64,000 nucleotides of DNA from Beroe forskalii. Its lineage: Eukaryota; Ctenophora; Nuda; Beroida; Beroidae. A program made the translations under genes and the position numbers. The DNA is taken from contig WFMF01000081.1 in assembly GCA_011033025.1 (NCBI GenBank), forward strand, positions 496,001 to 560,000, read 5' to 3'. Under the pieces are notes generated by a model, which made no database searches, was not told the DNA's origin, and saw only the letters and a program-made list of their open reading frames with translations. Of this stretch, positions 52,291 to 62,288 are shown one piece after another (positions within the stretch are counted from its first letter, which is position 1; each line of letters begins with the position of its first letter).

Positions 52291-53061
52291 AACTGTTGTA
52301 TTTTGGCAGGAAGTGTCTATGTGAGCACGATGGTATGTTCCTTTTGAAGAAAAAATACATGCGACACCTCTATACTGTTCACTGATAAAGTGATAAAAGT
52401 ATAAAACTGCACACTGTCAGGTGGAAAAAGCTTTCATATTCAGATACAGCCCATGTACATAATACAAAAATCTCCACACGGCTGTAGACACAGTGATTGG
52501 AAACAGGACTTCTTGGAGCTGTTGTGGGGAGATTATTCCATGCGACATTGCATGTAAAGGGTCGCCAAAATTGTTTCGGTTCCTTCTTCAATACTTAGAA
52601 ATGTAGTGGCTGTCATTTTAATAAACTTCGAACTAAAATTTTCACAAAATTCCTTGAAACCCTTGAAAATCCGTGTGATCCGAGAGTACTGGTTGATCTC
52701 GATCATGTTTCTTAATAATTCATGGCAATGAAATGTTGAAGTAGGTTACATGTAGTTCACCATTTGATGCCGCTTTCTTTATAAGTTTATAACTTTCGAC
52801 AACAGAACCCGGGAATCTATCCTTAGTGTTTAAAAAGTTAGTGAAACAATTTTTTATCAGTGAAACAATTCCTTCTGGCTGCACCCCTCTTTATTACCTT
52901 TTGTTCCCCTTCTCTCCCCTTCTCTCTCATTGATGGTAACGAAGCTTGCCCTGTTAAAGTGTAAATTTAATTATTAGATAGACTTAGATGCAAGAAATTG
53001 AATAATGGATCCAAACTGATATCTAATTTTCATATCCTTTCAAAATAATAGCAGCCTAATA
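52291..53061. other. no gene recognised
   Basis: AT-rich sequence with no motif, repeat or RNA gene that I could support. Confidence 0.4.
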
Positions 53062-53363
53062 AATTCATTTTATGGGCAATGCATCCCACTCACCCGGGCT
53101 CAATTCTAATGGTAAGATGACCAAGAGTTCAGCATCCTGATATATCAACTGCAAATTTGGCCGCAGCTGCGATGTTTGGGGTGGCGTTCTCCGCACAGGG
53201 GTGCTAGGAGGTCGCACATGGGTGCTAGGAGGTCGCACAGGGGTGCTAGGAGGTCGCACAGGGGTGCTAGGAGGTCACACAGTATCAGGTGGGTCAGCTG
53301 GTGGGTTTTGAACTGGGATGGGTGGGTGGTCAGCAGCAGGCGTTTCCTGATGTGGAGTAGCCA
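53062..53363 (-). pseudogene. proline-rich repeat ORF with one nonsense change
   Basis: Preceded by an acceptor-like TTTTCTTAG, the minus strand starts MATPHQETPAADHPP and continues Pro-rich until a TGA at about 53281. The same frame then continues through RPPSTPV repeats (21-bp DNA units) and ends ELSPGEWDALPIK. The TGA lies where neighbouring repeat units have CGA, so a single C-to-T change explains it. No family recognised. Confidence 0.5.
53200..53285. repeat. 21-bp coding tandem repeat
   Basis: Four copies of GGGGTGCTAGGAGGTCGCAC plus A, encoding the RPPSTPV heptads on the minus strand. One copy has ATGGG in place of AGGGG (RPPSTHV). Confidence 0.9.
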
Positions 53364-54294
53364 TGCCTAAGAAAAGTTAAATGTCAATAAATTAAGAACA
53401 AAATCAAGCAAGTTGATTGCAGAAGGGTTGCAATGCCCCACTACACATAAGAATGTTAGATCGCGACATTGTGTCATATATAAATCCTGCATAATGAAAT
53501 AGAGTTTAGATATATAATGAAATACTAAATTAAAGGTTAATAAGCTACTAAATCTCGACAAATTATCTATAAAATATGATAACATACATTGAAAATGTTT
53601 CTTTTCCTTTCGTCGAGACAGGTATCACTATACCTCTTTCCTATTCTAGGGCTGAGTGATGAGAGTAAAACAGTTAAGTCATCATCCATTAAACTCTGGA
53701 ACAATCATATCATTCCACAGATGTACTGATGGTATCGCTGTGGAAAGTCTGGAATTATCCTTCAAGTTGATTCTCCTCATCATGGTCATCATCATCTAAG
53801 CTCTTTTCAATGTTCTTATCTGAATTCTGAAATAAAAGAAATTAGTTAACTGATAAAGTTCGCTAACTGATACCCTTCAACAATAAACCCACATGGAAAT
53901 ATGTAGATCAAATGACGTCATTATCGTAGGGTTACATAGTGAGTTGATGACGTTAAGACACTTATTTTCCCGCGCGTGGGTACTAAAGAGTCCAACGATA
54001 CTGTTGTGTGTTGATTCATCGAGTAAATATGTCTTTCTTTTATTGTTACAAAAGAACAAGAAGCAGTGAGAATTTGCCTGACAATCGCTGAATTCATATT
54101 TTCATTTAGAAAAAGTGTGCACATATCACTTTAACTTACACAGGTTCCGTCACACATCTCTCGTCAATGGTGGATGGTGGTTCTCTGACTCATTATTGAC
54201 TTTGTTGCCCTGTGAATTACCATTTTTGTATATTATTTAATAAATTACCGTTTTTTTGAAACACGGAAAATCATTACCGTATCTTATGGCATGA

Positions 54295-54883
54295 TTAAGC
54301 CCGCCAGCAAGAGTTTCTGGGAGCTCTGTAGGTCTCTGTTTGGATCAGGCTTGATATCAAAGTCTGGTTTGCTTGCATATCTGTGTTATGACAATTTACA
54401 GCTATTCGTGACGAAGCAAGAGTCTCACTGTCCGAAACTGATGTTTTTCCTTCTATGATTCTTAGTGCAGGGCTCCCCATCAAATCATCTTGGAATACAA
54501 TCTCAGTTGTATTTTTCAAGAGTTTCTTCAGATTTGAGATGTTTTTATTGAAAGACGCCAGAGATTTAATTCAAGAGGGTATCGATCTAACTGTAGAGTG
54601 TGGACCCTGTTCGGTTGATTTAAGATCTTTTTCTGTGAGCACATTTTCTAGTGCATACGTGATACTTATGATATTTATTTGCACCAAACTGAATTCCGTC
54701 CATTTTAGGAAATAGATGAATCGAGAATTCGACTGGTGTCTGGCTAACTATTTCTAGTTTTGTTGTTTCGTTGGAATGGACCTTGGCAGGGGCTGGGGCG
54801 CTGGCAGGATCAGTGGCAGGGATGGAGGCAGACCGAGGGGATGTCTGAGAGGGATGGGGAGAACTTGACTGTATCTTCGACAT
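54295..54883 (-). pseudogene. interrupted minus-strand reading frame, unknown
   Basis: From ATG 54883 a Ser/Pro/Ala-rich start leads to QTPVEFSIHLFPKMDG. A frame change then gives NIISITYALENVLTEKDLKS, a stop follows, and a third stretch has NLKKLLKNTTEIVF, DDLMGSPALRIIEG and a further 50 residues. Helical, Leu-spaced composition suggests a former coiled-coil protein. At least one frameshift and one stop make it non-functional as read, unless introns explain them. No homolog recognised. Confidence 0.35.
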
Positions 54884-54895
54884 CCCGAGGGCGAG

Positions 54896-55243
54896 TTATG
54901 GTGGAATGGTTATATTATTGTATGTTGGTGCATAAGTTGATTTTGGTTCGTCTGGATAAAGCCAGCAATTGTATGTGGCAATTATCACTTGCCTGGAGCA
55001 CGTTTTCAATTGCTGGAAAATGTTCTTCTTTTCAATTATACTAATTTCAATACTTTTGTCTGAGCTACATTGAAGAGGGGAGGGCCAGGGGGTATTTATA
55101 CTCTGATTTCCGTCTCTTTTTATGACTTTAACCAACGTGCTCTTCATTGGACCTGGCAGTTTTTTACTTGCCTTCTGATCGTTCATGATTCCCAGTATCC
55201 CAACGATTCTGAAGAGTGAAGCTCCTGACTGATCTGAGATCAT
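54896..55243 (-). CDS. 115-codon ORF of unknown function
   Basis: Open frame starting MISDQSGASLFRIVGILGIM, then a Lys-rich stretch (KSTLVKVIKRDG) and a C-terminal half rich in Ser, Ile and Tyr. Its ATG is only a few bases from the MITE at 55249-55380, so upstream coding sequence may have been separated by that insertion. No domain recognised; may be part of the same former gene as 54295-54883. Confidence 0.3.
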   Translation of the reverse strand: MISDQSGASLFRIVGILGIMNDQKASKKLPGPMKSTLVKVIKRDGNQSINTPWPSPLQCSSDKSIEISIIEKKNIFQQLKTCSRQVIIATYNCWLYPDEPKSTYAPTYNNITIPP

Positions 55244-55248
55244 ATGGG

Positions 55249-55380
55249 AGGCCCGATTTCAACCCCCTCCCCCTCGTAATCAAGTTTACAGTAGTTGTAT
55301 TTGTTACAATAACATGTAACGTAATCATTCGGAAACCCCCTCCCCCCCTCTAGGTGATTACGTAATATGTGAACGATCCC
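55249..55380. mobile_element. MITE of the GTTCACATATTACGTAATC family
   Basis: The right end GATTACGTAATATGTGAACG plus ATCCC is intact, while the left end is shortened. The interior CAAGTTTACAGTAGTTGTAT and ATTCGGAAACCCCC match 34868-35029. ATAT on both sides (CATATGGGAGG at left, GATCCCATATGG at right) fits the 4-bp target duplication seen for the nested element. Confidence 0.8.
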
Positions 55381-55819
55381 ATATGGTTTAGCTTGGCGTA
55401 GTTTGGGTAATTATTTCCATGTTTAGAAATTTAGGCTCTAGAAGGAGTCTTATGGTCTTAGTGTCCACATCGAGATCGTCGAAGCAGAATGTGGTGTAGC
55501 TCTTGTCACCAGTTCATGTACGGCGGTCGGGCTTAGAATGGACCCTCATCTTTTGCATACTGTTAGCAATCAGTACTAGAGACCCCACGGTGGTGTTGAT
55601 ATCCAGATTGTTTTCAACCCGATTGAATTATTTGGGTTAGTCTGATTAAGTAATTATGCCTTTGATATTTCACTATTTGGGCTATGCTCAATTAATAAAT
55701 TAGTATGTTATGTTACTAAATTAGTATGTTACTTCTTATATAGTTTTATGCTGAGTTTTTACTCAATTAAATGTTACAATCGCAATCAATTAATCAATTT
55801 AAATCCAAGCAGTCCACAA

Positions 55820-56083
55820 TTAAAGCAAGTTTGGAGAGGTTCGGGAAAGTTGGGCTGCCTGATGCTGCATTGCGTACACTCCCTTGTATTGGTGATATCC
55901 GCCTTCCATCCAGTAGTCTGTGTCGTTTTTCAGTTGAGCTATAATTTGGGTAACCAGATTTTCTACATCGGTGACCCGTGTTACGAAAATTCGTAACTTG
56001 GCTCGAAGCTGTTTTGTTATGTCTTGCGTGAAATCTGGTACTTCATTTGAAGGTTCAGGGTATGGTGGCGTTGGTTCCACCAA
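55820..56083 (-). CDS. 87-codon ORF of unknown function
   Basis: Frame beginning MVEPTPPYPEPSNEV followed by a likely helix (ITKQLRAKLRIFVTRVTDVE) and a Tyr/Gln-rich end. No family recognised. It is one of five short minus-strand frames in 54.3-57.1 kb with similar acidic/helical character; they may be exons of one gene. Confidence 0.3.
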   Translation of the reverse strand: MVEPTPPYPEPSNEVPDFTQDITKQLRAKLRIFVTRVTDVENLVTQIIAQLKNDTDYWMEGGYHQYKGVYAMQHQAAQLSRTSPNLL

Positions 56084-56408
56084 TCCATGAGGTCGTACAT
56101 CAAGTACGAGGTTATTAATGAAATAGTCAATCTCATTTCATGTAGGAGGCACTTCCGAATCTTGCTTCCTACCTCAATCCTAATGTTTTCTTCGAATTGA
56201 CGAGGTTAGATCGAAAGGTAAACTTTCGGCTCGTGGACTGATATAGCTTGTGCTGGGGTCTGAGGGGTAAGGACGATTGTAGAAACAATAGTCTGTTATT
56301 TGAAGGTAATAAAAGGCGTATTCCTTAAAAGATTAAAAGTTAAAACTTTAAAAGGGAAGGTAGTTTGTTTAGTCACAAGAGCAGCTTAATTAGAGCAGTC
56401 GCTCTGGC

Positions 56409-56672
56409 TCATTCTTTCCGTCGACCATTCATCATATCGGAAGAGGACCCCGAAGACTCAGAGGAAGCATAAGATTGAAGGTTTTCAGCCACTTTCGATT
56501 TCTTTGATTTAGGTTGATCGTCTGTCGACGAGTCTGTACCTTTATAGTTAAACCTAATGTCGGCAGACCGAAACTGGGGCTGCTGATGTTTCACATTCTT
56601 TAGATTGGTGGCTTGTTCAATGAAATATTCAAGTTCAGGTATAGATAACGCATAATTAATTATGCCTCTCAA
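56409..56672 (-). CDS. ORF with helical start and nuclear-type tail
   Basis: Contains RGIINYALSIPELEYFIEQA (likely helices), then STDDQPKSKKSKVAENLQSY with a monopartite NLS-like KSKKSK, and a Ser-rich C-terminus ending MMNGRRKE. The sequence before its first Met reads AAAATTTCAG at about 56689, an acceptor-like site, so it may be an exon continuing from 56744-57073. Confidence 0.4.
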   Translation of the reverse strand: MRGIINYALSIPELEYFIEQATNLKNVKHQQPQFRSADIRFNYKGTDSSTDDQPKSKKSKVAENLQSYASSESSGSSSDMMNGRRKE

Positions 56673-56743
56673 CCTAACTGAAATTTTGTTAGTTAGGTTG
56701 ATTCCTTGTACAACTCCAGTTGACGAACTGTTGAGATGTCAAT

Positions 56744-57073
56744 TCAGACGATTCCTTTAGGTGAGTTAAGCTTGTTCAAGAGATTAGTGATCTCTAGGAT
56801 GGGATCATCATCAAGTAAGTCGTCAGAGGAAGGTTGAACCATCTTTTGCTTAGGATCATTACTTAACAGTGCAAGTTCTTCCATACTCGAGGTCATAGTC
56901 ACGACCTCTTCTTGTTCTGTGTCCAAAGTGACATCGACCATGTCGATATCTGTCGAATGAGTAGAAGGAGCGACTGTTCCTTTGTCAACTGCCAAAGTTG
57001 ACATTTCAAGATCAGCTTGAGTGTGTTTCTCTGTACTGCAGACAGTATCAAGCTCAGCGTTGGATTCACGCAA
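56744..57073 (-). CDS. acidic ORF, probable exon of the same gene
   Basis: Strongly acidic: TEQEEVVTMTSSMEELALLS and SSDDLLDDDPILEITNLLNK. Acidic, Leu-containing segments of this kind often act as interaction or transactivation regions, but no family is recognised. It lies just upstream of the NLS-containing frame at 56409-56672; a short intron could join them. Confidence 0.35.
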   Translation of the reverse strand: MRESNAELDTVCSTEKHTQADLEMSTLAVDKGTVAPSTHSTDIDMVDVTLDTEQEEVVTMTSSMEELALLSNDPKQKMVQPSSDDLLDDDPILEITNLLNKLNSPKGIV

Positions 57074-57363
57074 TCTTTCAGCTTTACTAGTGGTGCTAGA
57101 CCGTAGTGATGGTACGAGTTACGGTGGAATGGCCAGGAAGGAAGTTCCGGTGGGTCACCATCGACCCCCTGGTCACCTTTTCACTGATTTTCCCCATTTT
57201 TCCCATAATTTTTTAACCTTGGACAACGTTATGTTTTTCCCATCCTCACCAATATGAGCAAAGGATGTCAGGCGTTCGTCAAGGGATATGATCTACTAAA
57301 AGATTAATTAATGAAAATTATGCTAGATTTAATGATTTATTATTTCTTCTTCACTTGCTATAT

Positions 57364-57516
57364 CACCACCAAAACCGTTGGACGGTTGGTCTAGTAACTT
57401 AGTAACCCCCCGCGGGTTTGGATGTGACAACGGAACCTGAAAAGAGACAAAATGGGCTGATCACATCCAAACCAGTGGGGGGTTACTAGACCAACCGTCC
57501 AACGGTTTTTGTGGTG
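57364..57516. mobile_element. 153-bp palindromic MITE
   Basis: Arms start CACCACCAAAACCGTTGGAC and end with the complement GTCCAACGGTTTTTGTGGTG. They continue inward through GTTGGTCTAGTAAC / GTTACTAGACCAAC and CATCCAAACC / GGTTTGGATG, so almost the whole element folds into one stem. TA-rich flanks (CTATAT, TATATAT) are compatible with a TA target duplication. Confidence 0.88.
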
Positions 57517-58201
57517 TATATATCCCGATAAGAAAGTTGAAACAAATGCACACTCAGAGCAGAATTGTACATATACTCGGGACACTCACTAACGACTATT
57601 ATTTAAGTATTTATGATTTTCATCACAGCACTTGTCGCTGCAAGACTTACATCATCATGACATCTTGTACTTGTCCAATACTGGTGGCACCGTCGAACTC
57701 ATCTTTTATGACTAAATTTTTCTGCTTCATTCCATTCGCACCTGAAAAAATTTCAATCTGTTGTTCTCTGTTAACAAAACAACAAAATAATCAAGGTTTC
57801 ATGAAATTTCTATTCCATCGTCGTTCTTGAATGTCCTTTGATTCTAGTTAAATCCGCAAAATTCACTCACCTCGGTTCGACGTCGGCCTTTAATAGCCCC
57901 GGCCGCTTCACGTCACCAAGTTTGAAGATTTCCTCTTTTCAAAAGAACCTCTTTTAACTTTCCTTTTTTTTCTAAATCTTGTGTGTTTTCCCTGGCCCTA
58001 CAACGTGAACTCCTTGTATGCATCTTACAACATCTCCCCGGATATATTTCTTGTGAAAATCTTTTGCATATTCAAAGTTTTCATCATATGAAATATTCAA
58101 ATACACGCATGATAAAACTATAGTTTAGAAAAAGACAAATAAATAATAACTTAATAAATTGAAACAGAAAACATCTTCATAGGTTTCTTCCTTGGGGGTC
58201 C

Positions 58202-58420
58202 TCAAAGGTCCCCGGGTTGAACTGGTGAGGCTGCCATCCGCCGGTATTGATCCTTTTCCTTGCTCAGTTCCTCAATCTGACCCTCTAGAGCTCTTGCATA
58301 GCGCCTCTCTCTTTTAACCTCTTTCTCCAGCTTAGACACTCGTTCCTGTGAACTAACAAGTCTTCTGACGACTTTACCGTGCCCCTTTAGTAAAGATAAC
58401 AAATCTTGTGGGTTCTCCAT
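58202..58420 (-). CDS. 72-residue coiled-coil protein
   Basis: ATG in good context (GTGCCATGG). The product has MENPQDLLSLLKGHGKVVRR then a long charged helix (RVSKLEKEVKRERRYARALE, IEELSKEKDQYRR) with heptad-like Leu spacing and ends VQPGDL. An acceptor-like ATAATCTAG precedes it by about ten bases. No family recognised. It could be complete or one exon. Confidence 0.45.
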   Translation of the reverse strand: MENPQDLLSLLKGHGKVVRRLVSSQERVSKLEKEVKRERRYARALEGQIEELSKEKDQYRRMAASPVQPGDL

Positions 58421-58440
58421 GGCACAGTTTCCTAGATTAT

Positions 58441-59826
58441 AAATTCCTATAAATATTGAACTATCGTCACATATTGTAAGTGGCAGTAAGTGCTCTTCTT
58501 TCTATGTTGTAGAACATATTTTGTTCATTTTTTGTTCTACTAGAAGTATATGACCATGCAATCATGTATGAACACTTGAGGAGAGTGTCCCATAAATTCC
58601 TGCTTGCTTGAAATGATTCTGCTCATTTCACTTTCCTTGAAAACCTTAATCAATTGGTGATATTTATAATGTTTGATTATTAATTTAATAAAATAACTTT
58701 ATTTGATAAAATAACTTTATGTTTTCAGAGAAAGAATGTCGACGAAGATTTGAACCTACTGCTGTGATCAATATAAACATAATCTGGAATTGACTCTCCT
58801 GCTCCAGTTGAGGAGCATGTCAAGTTTCATGGGTACACCTTATGTGTGAAGCGTATGGGAAGGTCTGCAGATCTGCCTACAGTTGCAACGACCTTGAAAG
58901 AGGGTGTGAGGTGGGTGCCGTGGAACAATGGACATGCGGACTATCTTATTATTAATTGAGATTTAGAAAAAAATATCTTGGTAAATAGAAACATTGTCAT
59001 CAAGTTTCATGCGTGCACCATATGTGTTATGTGATGGAGAAGGTCTGCAGAGAATCTGCCTACAGTTGAAAACTTGGCTATCAAGAGGTTGTACAAACCT
59101 TGGTGGAAGGTGTGAGGTGGGTGCCGTTCAGTACTGGACTTGTGGACAATCTTATAAGTAATCGTGATTTAAGAAAAAGTTATGCGAATTATCTTGATAA
59201 ATAGAATTAAAATATTGGAATCCAATGTTACTGTACGGATGGAGACGTTATTTTGATTTCTTTCCTGTCTTTGGGATATTATGCTATTGAGCTATTCCTC
59301 TTTTCTCCACAGCAATGCTAGTTATTAGTTTCTAGTCAAGCTTTTTTTCGCCCTCAGGATTAACGTTTATAGTTAATTACTTTGCTCGTGTAAATGAAGC
59401 CCATATTTGAGGCAATCTGGAGCATTACCATGTATAGTGTATACCTTTATGTTTTTATTTGAACTTTACGGCAGTGCTTTATATGGGCATGGAGAAAAAC
59501 AAAAAAGTTATTTTTCTTTTAGTATATTTTAGTATATTGCGTGAATAATTTTCATTCCAGTTTCTTTTATTAACTGCCTTGTATAATTATTCTTGTCTTA
59601 TCTCCACTGTCTTTTGAAAAACGTGCTATTATGACGATACAAATTTCAACCTTACACAATTAATGATATGAATTCATTGATATTCGTTAAAAACGTAGAT
59701 ATAAGAATGAGTGGACTGTGAAAAATCATTATCAATGTTTGTGTTTTTCTATTGAACGCGAGTCAAAATTAACCAAAATTAAATTGAAATCTAACCCAAT
59801 ACTCAACTGAGGTCCATAACTTGGAC
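58441..59826. other. intergenic, with a 200-bp direct duplication
   Basis: 58815-59000 and 59001-59215 are diverged tandem copies, sharing CAAGTTTCATG, GGTCTGCAGA, ATCTGCCTACAGTTG, GGTGTGAGGTGGGTGCCGT and CTTGATAAATAGAA-like ends. The rest is AT-rich and should contain the TRAP1 promoter and 5' UTR, which I cannot delimit. Confidence 0.65.
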
Positions 59827-61851
59827 ATGTCTCTGAGGCTATACTCTCGTCTCAACCTACGACACTTCCTCACAAAGACCCTAGCCTCAACCTCATGTCG
59901 CCCGTACCATCTCACTTCCGTCAACTTTTCCGAAGCCCCTCTTCCTGATGTAGAACCACAAAAACTCCAGTTCCAGGCTGAAACGAGGCAACTGCTTGAC
60001 ATAGTCGCTAAGTCACTGTACTCAGAACGGGAGGTGTTCGTGAGGGAGCTGGTGTCAAATGCTGCAGATGCTTTGGAGAAGCTGAGGTACAATCAGCTCA
60101 AGGGCGAGGAGATTGACGATGCTGCAGCATCTCTGAAGATCGAAGTGTCGTTGAGTGATGCACTGAAGTCAATCACAATCGAGGACAACGGACTCGGAAT
60201 GACCAAAGAAGAGTTGATAGCGAATCTGGGAACAATCGCGAGATCTGGATCGAAGGAGTTCATTAAGAATGTCTCCTCGGCTGGAGACAATAGTACGAAT
60301 GTTATTGGACAGTTTGGGGTCGGTTTTTACTCAGCATTCATGGTAGGGTCACATGTTACTGTACTCACGAAATCTGCCAAACCTGGATCAACAGGGTATG
60401 TTTGGAACAGCAATGGGGCTGATGGTTACGACATCAAAGAAGCTGCCGGATTGCCACGTGGAACACGAATAGTTATCCAGCTCAAAGATGATGCTCTGGA
60501 GTTTTGTCAGAAGGATCGCATTCGTGATGTTCTGAAGAAACACAGCAACTTTGTCGGTTTTCCTATCTTCCTTGACGGAACCCAGGTCAATACGATAGAT
60601 CCACTTTGGACTCGTAAATCGTCCGATATCACTGAAGCAGAGCATACAGAATTGTATCAAAGTTTGTCTGATCGGAAAGATGACCCTCTGTACACTATGC
60701 AGTTTTCAGTTGAGACTCCTGTCAATATTAAGTGTGTACTTTACACCCCAAAGTATATGCCACAACTTGATTTGTCCAACTTATCGAATGTAGGTATCAG
60801 CCTTTACTGTAAAAAGGTGTTGGTGCAAACCAAAAACCCAAAGTTGTTACCTGAGTGGTTACTGTTCCTGCAAGGTGTTGTTGATAGTGAGGATATTCCT
60901 CTTAATCTCAGCAGAGAATTGCTCCAGGAATCAGTGATCATGAATAAGATAAAGAGTGTTATCACTGGTAAGATGATTGGTTTCCTCAATCGTCAAGCTA
61001 AGCGTGATCCAGCCAAGTATGAAAGCTTTTATCGAGAGTTTGGACGTTTCATCAGAGTTGGTTTGGTGACAACAGAAAGCCAAACTGAGAGGGAAGACCT
61101 CGCTAAGCTCCTCAGATTTGAGTCAAGTAAAGAAGAGAAAGGTGTGCTAGTTTCTCTTGATCAGTACATGGAACGGGCAGCCGAAGGTCAAAAACAGATC
61201 TACTACCTTTCATGTCCCAACAGAGAAATGGCACTGGAGTCACCATACTTCGAGACATTGCAGCAAAATGACATCGAGGTGTTGTTCACTTATAACAAGG
61301 AGGACGACGTTGTGTTGTTCAGATTAGAGGACTACAAGGATAGGAAGCTTTGCACAGCTGAAGCTGCAAATGTGAAACCTATCTCTAAGACTGCTGACAT
61401 TCCAGGCAGTAAGCTGGACAAGAAGGAAGGCAACAAACTCGCCTCCTGGTTCCGGGACTCATTGGGCCGTGAGAATGTCAAAGAAGTCAAGATATCAGAC
61501 AGACAACACTCTCAGCCTGCCGTGGTGGCAGTAGAAAACCTTGCCCAACTCCGGCAGTACCTTCAGATGGCACCGCCAGATCAGAAGGAGGCAAGTTACA
61601 AGTACCTCCTGCATAGCAACGTGGTCCTAGAACTTAACCCTGAGCACGACATTATCAAGCAACTTGCTGGGCTATCAGAGTCTAATCCTGCTGTAGCTGA
61701 TCTAGTTGCTGCCCAACTCTTTGATAATGCTCTGATGAATGCAGATCTTATCCATGATCCTAGACGGATGGTTTCCAGAATAAATCAAATTTTGAGGGCA
61801 GTCACCGATTCATCGTCATCAAAGAGCCCTGAATCACAGTCAGAGGAATAA
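59827..61851 (+). CDS. TRAP1: TRAP1, mitochondrial Hsp90 chaperone, intronless
   Basis: A complete 674-residue mitochondrial Hsp90 ATPase, which folds matrix clients and tunes respiration. Start chosen at ATG 59827 (MSLRLYSRLNLRHFLTKT), which opens an Arg-rich, acid-free mitochondrial presequence. The N-terminal ATPase carries ELVSNAADALEKLR (about residue 74), IEDNGLGMT (about 119) and GQFGVGFYSAFMV (about 161). The middle domain has NLSRELLQES (about 358) with the catalytic arginine. The C-terminal dimerisation domain ends SEE with no MEEVD, as expected for TRAP1. Length matches the family (about 700). The whole gene is one exon, whereas vertebrate TRAP1 has many introns and the neighbouring SMURF gene is intron-rich. 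That could mean lineage intron loss or a functional retrocopy. No poly-A tract or target duplication was noticed. Confidence 0.96.
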   Translation: MSLRLYSRLNLRHFLTKTLASTSCRPYHLTSVNFSEAPLPDVEPQKLQFQAETRQLLDIVAKSLYSEREVFVRELVSNAADALEKLRYNQLKGEEIDDAAASLKIEVSLSDALKSITIEDNGLGMTKEELIANLGTIARSGSKEFIKNVSSAGDNSTNVIGQFGVGFYSAFMVGSHVTVLTKSAKPGSTGYVWNSNGADGYDIKEAAGLPRGTRIVIQLKDDALEFCQKDRIRDVLKKHSNFVGFPIFLDGTQVNTIDPLWTRKSSDITEAEHTELYQSLSDRKDDPLYTMQFSVETPVNIKCVLYTPKYMPQLDLSNLSNVGISLYCKKVLVQTKNPKLLPEWLLFLQGVVDSEDIPLNLSRELLQESVIMNKIKSVITGKMIGFLNRQAKRDPAKYESFYREFGRFIRVGLVTTESQTEREDLAKLLRFESSKEEKGVLVSLDQYMERAAEGQKQIYYLSCPNREMALESPYFETLQQNDIEVLFTYNKEDDVVLFRLEDYKDRKLCTAEAANVKPISKTADIPGSKLDKKEGNKLASWFRDSLGRENVKEVKISDRQHSQPAVVAVENLAQLRQYLQMAPPDQKEASYKYLLHSNVVLELNPEHDIIKQLAGLSESNPAVADLVAAQLFDNALMNADLIHDPRRMVSRINQILRAVTDSSSSKSPESQSEE

Positions 61852-62288
61852 AGGTGGTACACATTATCAATACAGGTTTAATTATTGTTGATCGATTTAA
61901 CTTATTTGATATGAGACGAGATAAATTTGAAGTTATGTACCAAGTAATTCATTCAGGTTCTGACCCTTTCATGTTTTATATTTTTTATGATTTTGTCTCA
62001 TTCCTCAACAAATTTAAATTTAATTTATTTAGCCCTCAGTTTGTAACTGTGAAGCTGTAACGTTGACTGAAAACTCATGTAGTTCAATGAAAATTCCACC
62101 AATTGCATTTACCAATGGAATCATACATTTTTTATTTTGAACTTGGTTGTTCATCCAGAATTTCTGATCACGGCATGAAAAATATATCCAGTATCGTTTA
62201 AATCAATGCCATTTATCTGCATAATTACTATCATAGGTTGTTAAATGTCATCATGCAGTGAAAATTTACGATACTAAGGAAGCAGGAC
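61852..62288. other. TRAP1 3' UTR and intergenic sequence
   Basis: 437 bp of AT-rich sequence between two plus-strand genes. No exon is seen; the next gene's promoter must lie here or overlap the TRAP1 3' UTR. Confidence 0.6.

Noticed and set aside
54295..57073. Integrated virus segment
   Set aside because: Several small genes on one strand suggested it, but no polymerase, capsid or other viral hallmark was recognised.
61854..62060. Small ORF after TRAP1
   Set aside because: AT-driven frame in the 3' UTR with no motif.
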